Assembly: GCA_025617375.2 (NCBI GenBank)
Contig: JAMYGW020000001.1
Location: 124,001 to 188,000 of the forward strand
Length of the DNA: 64,000 nucleotides
Source of the DNA: Acarospora socialis
Lineage: Eukaryota; Ascomycota; Lecanoromycetes; Acarosporales; Acarosporaceae
Reading direction: 5' to 3'
The first letter of the stretch is position 1. Each line of letters begins with the position of its first letter. A model generated the notes under the pieces. It saw nothing but the letters and a program-made list of their open reading frames with translations. It searched no databases and was not told where the DNA came from. Positions 55,943 through 64,000 of the stretch are shown here, piece after piece. The position numbers and the translations under genes are program-made.

Positions 55943-56942
55943 ATGGAATCAATAACAACCTACCTTCTCTACCTCCTAGCCCTTTACCTCACCGCCACGA
56001 CCACCCTCTTCGCCCTCTCCGTCCGCATCCCCCGCGCCGGCTTCTACGCCCGCATCCTAACCTCCTACCTCTCCCTCCTCTGCTGCGCCACCTACGGCGT
56101 GCTTGCCTCCATCGTCCTTCGGCTCTGCGGCTACGGCCGCGTCTCGCAATGGGCCACGGCCCGCGCCTTCAAACATCTCATGCGCCTCACGACCGGCGTG
56201 CACTTCGACATCCAAGGCCGCGAGCACCTCTCCACCCGCCCGGCCGTCTTCATCGCCAACCACCAGACCGAGCTTGACGTCCTCCTCCTCGGCGCCATCT
56301 TCCCGCCCTACTGCAGCGTCACGGCCAAGTCGTCGCTGAAGGCCATCCCCTTTCTGGGCTGGTTCATGGCGCTGTCGGGGACGGTGTTCATCGATCGCGC
56401 GAATCGGACGACGGCCATGGCGGCCTTCGATGGCGCGGCGCAGGAGATGAGGAGGGATCGGCAGAGCGTGTTTATTTTTCCCGAGGGCACGAGGAGTTAT
56501 TTCGACGAGCCGGACCTGTTGCCGTTCAAGAAGGGCGCGTTTCATCTCGCGGTCAAGGCGGGCGTGCCGGTGGTGCCGATGGTGGCGGCGAATTATAGCG
56601 ATGTGCTGAGTGTGAGGAGGAGGGTGTTTCGGAGCGGGAGGATTGCGGTTAAGGGTGAGTTGGTGCGGTTGGGTTTGGGTGTGAAAGGGCAGTGGATGTG
56701 CGGTGCTGACGGGTGTTGCGAAAGTGCTGCCTCCGATCCCGACGACGGGGTTGACGGCCGCGGACGTGGATGATCTGACGAGGAAGACGAGAGAGCTTAT
56801 GCTGCAGGAGCTGGTCAAGCTGACAGCGAAAGAGAGGGGACGGGAATCCGTAGGTTTGGAATCGAACGTCTCGAATTCGACGACTTCGGGGGTGGATCAT
56901 GGCACATGGCATGTCGACGGGCAGGTCAAGGCGGCGTTGTAG
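55943..56942 (+). CDS. SLC1: 1-acyl-sn-glycerol-3-phosphate acyltransferase (PlsC family)
   Basis: Two exons (55943-56654, 56725-56942), 309 residues. N-terminal membrane segments (TYLLYLLALYLTATTTLFAL and ILTSYLSLLCCATYGVLASI). Catalytic HX4D motif NHQTELD (His107, Asp112), then KAIPFLGWFMALSGTVFIDR, the FPEGTRS motif at about 179-185, and GVPVVPMVAANYSD. The intron rebuilds IAVKVLPPIPTTGL, as expected for the family. The enzyme adds a second acyl chain to lysophosphatidic acid, making phosphatidic acid at the ER or lipid droplets. Codons are strongly GC-ending, unlike the AT-rich MITE just upstream. The start lies only about 60 bases after that element, so the promoter may run through it. 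Confidence 0.93.
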
Positions 56943-57662
56943 ATAGTATCAACCAAGACGGAGGAGGGCATTCAGGGAGTTACCGAACGACAGGTCCGAT
57001 AATGTCTAGGCCACCAGGATCTGAGTCGAAGCATTTGCATTCCACCGTGAGCATTGGCAGGAGATACAAACATCCTATCCGCCGTTACGGTGTTCAATAT
57101 ATCATATCCATATCCATACTCAAACTCCACCAACCTTCTCGGATGTTAATGAATGTGAGTTGGACCAACTACAGGTCCACCGCAGGAATTGGACTATTCC
57201 CGTCAAAACCGGCTCCGTTCACCTTCTCAGGCACAGGAACAATGTGCTACATAGATCATGAGCGTGCAGTTCTCTATCTTCCAATGGACAAAATAAACAA
57301 GGGGGAGGAGGATGGACAGGAAGTCAGTACAACGTCACTGACATCAAAGCAATGGAGCGAAGTAAAGCGTCATGCTGTGGCCGAGACATCAATAGGTATT
57401 ATCAGACCTGTTAGATATGTATACCTCACATAAATTCCTGCGATATCAACAAGCTCCGACCCAGGCTCCGCCGCCTACACCTCACCTTGGTGATTCTTAA
57501 ATGTACACACGGTTCACCGCGCCTCGGAAATCTACACGATCCAGACCACGTCGCAGAACATGACCCGATCTTTTCCTCTCGTGTCGCGACAGCGCCAGAC
57601 GGCTGGAGGCAAAAGCACATGTCCCATCCAATCCCTTTCCATTTGCCCTTCCTCACACCCTT
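56943..57662. other. Intergenic, convergent 3' ends
   Basis: Between the acyltransferase and permease 3' ends. A frame open through 57433 shows no family resemblance and is taken as chance. C-rich sequence near 57650-57780 belongs to the permease tail. Confidence 0.4.
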
Positions 57663-59540
57663 CTAAAACACCCTCTTCCCACCCCCGTCCTTCTCCATCA
57701 CATCCCCATCCCCATTGCCTCTCACCACCGCCTCCCTTCCCTCCACGCCCACCACCCTCGGTCCCGTGAAACTCCTCCTTCCGCCCGCAACCCAAGTCAC
57801 AAGACTGATGACGGCAATGACGCCCACGGCCGCTGACGTGTAATTCATGTTGTCGCGATCGACGGGATACACGGTCGGGAAGTTGAAGGTGATGGACGTG
57901 AAGAGGAGGAAGAGGAAGCCGACGACGTTCAGGTAGATGGAGGCGCGGCCGAGGGACCAGGGGCCCTGGAGGGATTTGGTGGCGGTGGTAGTGGAGGACG
58001 AGGAGGGCGTAAAGTGGGAGAGGATGCGGGCGAGGAGGGGCATGGCGTAGGAGAGGTCTGTGTTTTGAGGGGGGTGGTTTAGTTTAAGATTGGTAGGTAA
58101 GTGAAGGGTAGAGGTTGGTGGGGTCGGGGGATGAGGGTGGGGGGAAGAGAAATGGACGAGGGGGTTGGACAAGGGAAAGAAAAGAAACAAGAAAACAAGA
58201 CAGGGAACTACGTACAGAAGCCTTCAGTGGCAATCGAAATAACCGTATTGAACCCCGTAAAAGTGCCAAAGTATATACTGTTCAGCACCATCTGCACCCC
58301 ACACGCGAGCAGAATCGCCGCGACGGGCACCTGCTTTCGCGGCTCGACGCTGCTGAAGACGCTCGAGAACGGCAGTCCCCTGTCTCGGGCGAAGGCGAAC
58401 AGACTTCTGGATCCTTCGGCCAGCAGCGAGTTGGCGGCGCCCAGGGTGATGACGAGGATCAACGACGACAGGAAGCAGGCGCCGACGACGGAGCCGGTGG
58501 AGTCGTAAAATATCTGGATCAGCGGCACGCCGGTGGGCGAGAGGGCCGTGTCGTTGATGTCACCGATGCAGAAGCAGATGCTGATCAGGAAGATGAAGCC
58601 CGTGATTGCGCCCAGGTAGACGGACATGACGATTGCTCTGGGCGCTTCGGTGCTGGCGTTTTTCATCTCTTCGGCCATGTGTGCGGGGGTGTCGAAGCAA
58701 TTGCTGTTGATGCATTAGCACAGACATCTCCTAGGGGGTATGAGGAATGTTTACCATCCGAAGGAGGCTTGTAGGAGGCCTAAAATGGCCGTGTATGCCG
58801 TCCCGAAACCGGTGAAGTTCTGGAAATCCTTGAATACGAAGCTGGCGGGTTGTTTGTGATTGTTTGTGGCCAGGACGACGATGATGACGATGAGAAAAGC
58901 CAGGATATTCCAGACAAGAATGCCGCGTGATATTCTATCCAACAGGTGTGGACCGTAGATGTTGATGGCGGTGCAAGCTAGGGCTATAAGGTAGCCGAGC
59001 AGGACCGTATGCCACCGCTGAATCACATAGTCCGGAAACGACAAATTGGCCTGCCCGAGGATGAAGTTGGCGCAGATAAAATTGTTCGTTGCGCCCATCG
59101 CCAGAATCCCTACATTCGCAATCAATCAGCAACGGTAAGGGCAAGGGCAGGACGAAGCCAAGTCTCGCACCCGTAATCATAAACCACCCCGTCACCCACG
59201 ACATGCCCCTGGCGATCTTCGGCGGCGCGAGGACGGCGACCCACGAATATTGGCCGCCAGCCACGGGGTAGGCCGAACAGATCTCGGCCATGGAGTACGC
59301 AACCGCCAAACAGAAGACGCAGATGCCGATCCACGAATAGATCATAACGGGCGGCCCGCCGGACTGGACGCCGAGAATCAAAACACCCCCTAGTGCCGTC
59401 CAGCTGGTGACGATGCTGAAGCTGAAGCCGATCATGCCCAGCAGCCCGAAGGAGCGCTTCAGCTCCTGCTGATAGCCCAGGTTCTCCAGCACCGCATCTT
59501 CTTGAAGTACGCTGTCGAGGACTTGCGCTTCTTTCTCCAT
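57663..59540 (-). CDS. APC-family amino acid / choline-type permease
   Basis: Minus strand, four exons (59540-59171, 59109-58755, 58703-58216, 58057-57663), 535 residues. About 12 membrane segments. The first carries SFGLLGMIGFSFSIVTSW, then GGPPVMIYSWIG, AEICSAYPVAGGQYSWVAVL and GWFMITGILAMGATN. Later segments include AHMAEEMKNASTEAPRAIVM and the EGSRSLFAFARDRGLPFS block with FSSVEPRKQVPVAA. These are hallmarks of fungal amino-acid/GABA/choline permeases (Uga4/Hnm1 group) at the plasma or vacuole membrane. Substrate is not predictable from sequence. The cytoplasmic N-terminus (MEKEAQVLDSVL) starts at the first ATG; a TTG upstream is not used. The C-terminal tail is charged and Gly-rich. Confidence 0.9.
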
Positions 59541-60424
59541 GGCCGGTACGAGACGGCGTCTTGGATTGTACAAGAAGTTATCAACTGAGAATCAAGGAAC
59601 AGATCGGTTCGAGAGGAGATAGACGTTGATGGTGGATGGAAATCTCCCATTTCAAATACCGGGTCCTCATCAAGTCCCCGACAGGCTGTCCATCCATAGA
59701 CAGGGGCTCAGGTGTCATCTTGCAGATCCAGGATCTGTCTGCCATGTCAGTTCTGTCCACCTTCTCTCTTTGAGCATGGACTAAGGCAACCCTGGTCGTT
59801 GTGGCTGCGGTGGGGGATTGCGATTGATGGTCCTTATCAGTGTGTGATTGCCATTGGTCAACCCCGGCTTGCGGCGTTGCAGCAGCGCCGCATATCAAAT
59901 ACGTCTTTTGCATATCAGGGTGCCGCCATAAAAAAAAAACGCAAGTTTATTGAACTACCGTGGCAGCTTTTACGTTGATTAATTATGTTCCACTGTGGAT
60001 GTCGGAATGTGGGGTGCAGATGTACACTCGATTGTCTGACGGTGTGCGCAAGGCATCCTTATTATCTCGGTCTTGAATGCCTCTGCTCCGGTCTTCGTGC
60101 TGGTTCGAGTTCTTTGTTTGGAGGTTCGCCTTATGAGGGTTGTGATTGGGATGAAGTTGTCTGATATTTAAAAGATCTTGTGTCATGATGACTAGTTATC
60201 TACTTCTTGCTTTCTTACAAGAGTGAAAATAAATCAGGCCCTTCCAGCTTGCCATTCCTACGTGTTCAATCACTATGCTTTCTCTTGCGTTCTCTTTGCA
60301 GTCAACATGTCGTCGGCTTTGCCGCAAGGCTGGTGGGTTCTTGAACGACAACAACTCTCATCCTGGAAAGCGGAGATTGTTGAGAATTGGTGACAGACTT
60401 ACAAGAAGATAGTAACAAGCGTGT
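59541..60424. other. Intergenic
   Basis: 884 bases holding the permease promoter on the left and the 3' end of the 774-residue gene on the right. An A10 run at about 59930 is the only simple repeat seen. Confidence 0.4.
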
Positions 60425-62749
60425 TCAACGTCTCACAGCGAGAGAATGGTGTGAACTTCGATTAATCACTCGACGGCCAAATTCGCTCGGATGCTTCTCA
60501 ACTTCTTTCAAGGCACAAGGAAGGCAGCAGTTGGAATCACGTACGACACAACCTAGTGCTGTGAGGCTCATTGTGACATTGAACTTCAACGTATCAAGTA
60601 TGGTAGAGACGTATGTGGATGGTCCCTTCATCTCATTCTCGATGCCCCAATGGCCCACAATGTCATCAAACGTCGAGACGCGTACAGCCAAGTCAAACAT
60701 CTGGGTGCTGTCGTGTGCCGGGTGATTGCACCGAGGAAAGTAACTTCTGTACAATCCCATGATTGCATCCATGGGATCAACGATTCGGCGGAAAGAATCG
60801 CTCTTGACCATTGTTAAGAGCCGATATGCTCCGTCATTCGGTTGAGCACCAATGATGGCAGTCTCCAGGCGAGCATCTGATATATCTACTGTTAGGTCGT
60901 CTACTGTCCGGTTACTCATGTCCGAATCCTCGCGTATAGCCTCGGCGAGCTCCATCTTAGCTTCCGTTTGCACGATTGCAGACTCGCTCTGAACGCCCAG
61001 GACCTGGCCCTCCGCTGCCTCAAAGCCAAAACTGTCGGACTGAGAAAGCGTTGTGGAGAGGTCAAGCCAAGCTGCGATTACCACCGAACTTCCATGTTGA
61101 AAAGCTGCGACTGCCGTCCAGTCCTGACTCATCCAACGCATGGAATGATGCAAATAGCCCTTTCCACCTAGATTAACCAACGCAGCAATGGCGAACCATA
61201 CATCCCAACGTACGTGACCATGAACGATAAGATCCGAGAACAACAGTGCTAAACCAAACTCCAGCTGACTGAGGTTAATCAAGCCCGATGTATCACGTGC
61301 CCCAAACCCATCAGTGATGGCATGCGCCAGAAGAAGTGTCAGTTCTGCTGTTGCAGTTCCTTTCAGGCAGCCGAACTTTGGTGGGGCCTCTGATTTCGTA
61401 GACCTACACATACGGCATGAACAACGAGTTCGAAGGCGTTCATATAAGTCCATGGCAATTGGGAAGTAAGGGATGACTTCTCGCATGCCCAGCAAAGAAT
61501 CCCCGTCGGTTTCGCCATCCATATTCGTGTCATCAGCTCCATGCGATTTTCCTGGAGGGCATTTGTAAATAGATAATGTCTTGAGCTTCGCCCCATAGTA
61601 TAAATTTGTAATGCTAGGCCATTGCTTGAGAATACTGCCGATTGTGAAGTGCGGAGAACTTGACTCAGTCACAACAGTCTCGAAGCCAAAAAAAACCGAA
61701 CTCGGCCTAAGGGGCACTTTGAGGAGCCAATCGACCATGGCTTGCGCAACCAAGCGGATATCGTTGGTTTCGGTATGGCTCAAGAGACCCCGCTCCCGAT
61801 CTTTGTCGACGTTGATAGAGTACAGGGGTTGCCTGACGGTTGGAACGGGCCTCTCAGGGTCACCGCTGCTGGTGCCACTCACCGTGACCGAGAGCTTACC
61901 ACCGACGTTCAAAGAGACTTTAATCTCACTTAGGACAGTCCGACAGTCAATTTCCGGCGAGCATCGCTCACGGACTAGCATGACCACTTTCTTCTTGGAT
62001 GATCCTATTGACTTCTCAAACATAATCTTCCCGGCTACTGAAACCTCGATCGTCCCCTCGTAATGGCCCATGAGCCACATCAAGATATCAGCTTGGAACC
62101 GCCCACAGTAGAGCAAGGAGGGCCCCTCATGGCGCTGTACAGCCATCACAACTGCAGCAAACGTTTGCGGCTCTGTCGTGTGCGGGCAAAGAGCTGCAAG
62201 ATCCGAAGAGAGGCCGCCCAGATCATGGCCGGCGTTAACAACATTAAGAGCAATGCTTTCCACGACCTTGAACAAGACTGGTTTTAACCGTATTCTGTGG
62301 ATACTGTAGGACCAATGAACGCCTGCCTCGTGCCCACCGCGATCCAAGATCATCTCGCATAGAGCGTCAGCTGCGTATTCATAGTTGTGGTATGCCATAA
62401 TCGCAGCCACCGTCGAGACCATGTAACAGTAGGTCGGATCAAGGGCCAGGGACCGTCCCACAGCTCCAGACGTGACCAGTTTGAGACCGGCAACCTTCTG
62501 GAGCCGGTGGTCTGAGTCAAGAATCTTTTGGCGCAATTGCAGGCCATTCTCGTTGGGGAAGGTAATAGCGGCTGCCCGTTCCATACAATAGACGTATTCG
62601 TTGTTATCGATGCCCTCTCTGGCCAACCATTGTAGGATTCCACTGACTGCTTTCGTTACGCTGCTACCTTTCTCCAAGGTATCGAGCAAGGCCCTCGTTA
62701 GATCAAAGGTCGACCTAGTCAGACTCATATTCGCCGATTGCTGCTCCAT
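60425..62749 (-). CDS. Hypothetical protein, 774 residues
   Basis: Minus-strand single ORF of 774 residues starting MEQQSANMSLTRSTFDL at 62749. I do not recognise a family. Visible parts: helical N-terminal third with hydrophobic stretches (CYMVSTVAAIMAYHNYEYAA, VVMAVQRHEGPSLLY), a beta-rich middle (TIEVSVAGKIMFEKSIG, SEIKVSLNVGGKLSVTV), a Cys cluster RTRCSCRMCRS at about residue 447 of possible metal-binding kind, and an alpha-rich part with LTLLLAHAITDGFGARD and DVWFAIAALVNLGG. The C-terminus is basic and polar. No signal peptide is visible. Length and long open frame argue it is real. Large lineage-specific proteins of this kind are common in filamentous fungi. Confidence 0.65.
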   Translation of the reverse strand: MEQQSANMSLTRSTFDLTRALLDTLEKGSSVTKAVSGILQWLAREGIDNNEYVYCMERAAAITFPNENGLQLRQKILDSDHRLQKVAGLKLVTSGAVGRSLALDPTYCYMVSTVAAIMAYHNYEYAADALCEMILDRGGHEAGVHWSYSIHRIRLKPVLFKVVESIALNVVNAGHDLGGLSSDLAALCPHTTEPQTFAAVVMAVQRHEGPSLLYCGRFQADILMWLMGHYEGTIEVSVAGKIMFEKSIGSSKKKVVMLVRERCSPEIDCRTVLSEIKVSLNVGGKLSVTVSGTSSGDPERPVPTVRQPLYSINVDKDRERGLLSHTETNDIRLVAQAMVDWLLKVPLRPSSVFFGFETVVTESSSPHFTIGSILKQWPSITNLYYGAKLKTLSIYKCPPGKSHGADDTNMDGETDGDSLLGMREVIPYFPIAMDLYERLRTRCSCRMCRSTKSEAPPKFGCLKGTATAELTLLLAHAITDGFGARDTSGLINLSQLEFGLALLFSDLIVHGHVRWDVWFAIAALVNLGGKGYLHHSMRWMSQDWTAVAAFQHGSSVVIAAWLDLSTTLSQSDSFGFEAAEGQVLGVQSESAIVQTEAKMELAEAIREDSDMSNRTVDDLTVDISDARLETAIIGAQPNDGAYRLLTMVKSDSFRRIVDPMDAIMGLYRSYFPRCNHPAHDSTQMFDLAVRVSTFDDIVGHWGIENEMKGPSTYVSTILDTLKFNVTMSLTALGCVVRDSNCCLPCALKEVEKHPSEFGRRVINRSSHHSLAVRR

Positions 62750-63088
62750 AGCTCAAGCGGTATAGGCGGACAAGGCAACACAATGTACTCCGAACGTCAG
62801 AAGTGGTTTGCAGACCTATGAAACATCAGCGTGCAACCTAGGGCAGAGTTGCTAGAGATACCTTAGACCGTATACTTACTCAAGTAGACAACGCTTAGCT
62901 CAAGTAAATAAATATATGAATGATGAGAAACAGACTCCTTATACCCACGATGCCAGGTCCTCGGAGACATCATGAGGCTGGTGGATCAGCCTTGCCGCAA
63001 ATGAACCCTGCAGATTGAGCCTTGGACAGCCCAGGCGTACTCACCCAATCCAACACAAACTCAACCATACATACACCCAACCACAACA
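62750..63088. promoter_or_regulatory. Divergent promoter region of the 774-aa gene and EBP-like gene
   Basis: 339 bases between start codons facing apart. CA-rich leader just before 63089 (CACCCAACCACAACA). No named regulatory site recognised. Confidence 0.4.
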
Positions 63089-63953
63089 ATGGCCACCTCG
63101 ACCCCCCTCGTAATCGACCAAACCACCATCCTCTCCCTCCTCCTCACCCTCGCCCTGCTCGTAACCGCCTACATCGTCTCCCTCCGACTCCTCCCCAAAC
63201 CCACCACCCCAACCAAATACCGCATCCTCTACATCTGGCACCTCTTCGACGCGCTCACGCACTTCCTCCTCGAAGGCTCCTTCCTCTACAACTGCTTCTT
63301 CACCTACACCGTCCTCGCCGCGCCCTCGTCCGACTACCCGCATCCCGCCTCCCTACCCGGCACCAACACCGGCGCAGGGGCGGGCTATTTCCTCGGCCAC
63401 AAAGACCGCGCCTACGGCAGCAACCACGGCAGCAACCCCGCGGCGCGCCTGTGGCAGGAATACGCCAAGGCGGACGCGCGCTGGGGCGCGGCGGACCTGA
63501 CGGTCGTGTCGCTGGAGCTGCTGACGGTGTTTGGGGCCGGCCCGTTGGCGGTGTATGTGTGCGAGTTGATCCGGCGGGCGTGTCAGGGTGGGGAGAGGAA
63601 GGGTGGTGGGGGGAGAGGAGGGCGGAGGAGGGATGGTGGGAGGTTGTGGTTTTGGGCCACGGTGTTGGCGACGGGGGAATTGTATGGGGGGTTTATGACT
63701 TTCGCGCCGGAATGGCTGTCAGGAAGTCCGAGTCTGGATACGGGGAATTGGATGTATCTGTGAGTGGATTTCGGTTCTTCCTTGGGTGACTGGGTTGGAG
63801 CTGATGGGTTACAGGTGGGTGTATCTGGTGTTCTTCAATACGCTGTGGGTGTGGTTTCCTCTCTGGGTCCTGTATGAGGCGTTCAACAGTATCAATTCCG
63901 CATTCGCGGGAGCTGGGGATATGACCGTGTCCAGGGGCAAGAAGTCGATGTGA
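63089..63953 (+). CDS. EBP / EXPERA-domain membrane protein
   Basis: Two exons (63089-63759, 63815-63953), 269 residues. Four or five membrane segments: ILSLLLTLALLVTAYIVSL, then IWHLFDALTHFLLEGSFLY, DLTVVSLELLTVFGAGPLAV, a segment WFWATVLATGELYGGFM, and WVYLVFFNTLWVWFPLWVLY. The WHxFDxxxHxxxEG motif (here WHLFDALTHFLLEG) and AKADARWG with a following acidic residue are typical of the emopamil-binding / sterol delta8-delta7 isomerase fold. The catalytic isomerase moves the sterol B-ring double bond in the ER; many fungal paralogs of the EXPERA superfamily have other or unknown roles. A Gly/Arg-rich insert (GGERKGGGGRGGRRRDG) between segments is unusual. The intron splits a Leu codon. Confidence 0.85.
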
Positions 63954-64000
63954 TGACAGGTCGAGGCGTTACCATTACAGAAAAGAGCAGAAGGCTAAGA

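Noticed and set aside
56906-57433. 175-codon frame after the acyltransferase gene
   Set aside because: Overlaps the end of the acyltransferase coding region in another frame and has no recognisable domain.
59581-59913. 110-codon minus frame upstream of the permease
   Set aside because: Lies in the permease leader region, has no domain and no plausible splice link to the permease start.

Overview
This window is nuclear DNA of a filamentous ascomycete (Pezizomycotina). The basis is many short spliceosomal introns (about 50-150 bases, nearly all GT-AG), a velvet-domain regulator, HeLo-type genes and typical fungal housekeeping genes. A Dothideomycete or Leotiomycete fits, but I cannot fix the class from sequence alone. 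Exon structures were assembled by hand from reading frames, splice signals and remembered family patterns. Every spliced model given is divisible by three.

Layout. 0.2-7 kb: a velvet regulator, a DUF1330-like enzyme, a disordered protein, and the divergent pair MRPL31 (mitochondrial ribosome) and sedlin/TRAPPC2 (vesicle tethering). 7.5-19 kb: a very long alanine/serine-rich repeat protein ending in KDEL, transcribed away from the Doa10/SSM4 ERAD ubiquitin ligase. 19.5-28 kb: two tandem signalling-type genes, a HeLo / kinase-like / serine-protease-like fusion and a large multi-exon protein with a helical N-terminus. 28-31 kb: gene-poor. 31-42 kb: NOSIP-type RING protein and tafazzin (divergent), annexin, a disordered nuclear-type protein, an FHA-like kinase and a GFA-family zinc protein. 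42-48.9 kb: a 7-kb gene-poor stretch in front of a TALE homeobox gene. 50-56 kb: a decayed area holding an alpha/beta-barrel gene with one in-frame stop, a frameshifted membrane-protein pseudogene and a MITE-like inverted-repeat element. 56-64 kb: PlsC-type acyltransferase, APC-family permease, an unknown 774-residue protein and an EBP/EXPERA membrane protein.

Themes. Several genes serve the endomembrane system or membrane lipids: Doa10, the KDEL repeat protein, sedlin, tafazzin, the acyltransferase, the EBP-like protein and annexin. The most unusual items are the HeLo-pseudokinase-protease fusion, which resembles fungal cell-death and incompatibility proteins, and the KDEL-tailed giant. I believe relatives of the giant are listed as a homeobox factor ('hoxa13'), a name its features do not support. 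Intergenic DNA is repeatedly studded with TACCTTA / TAGGTA-type words that are rare in exons.
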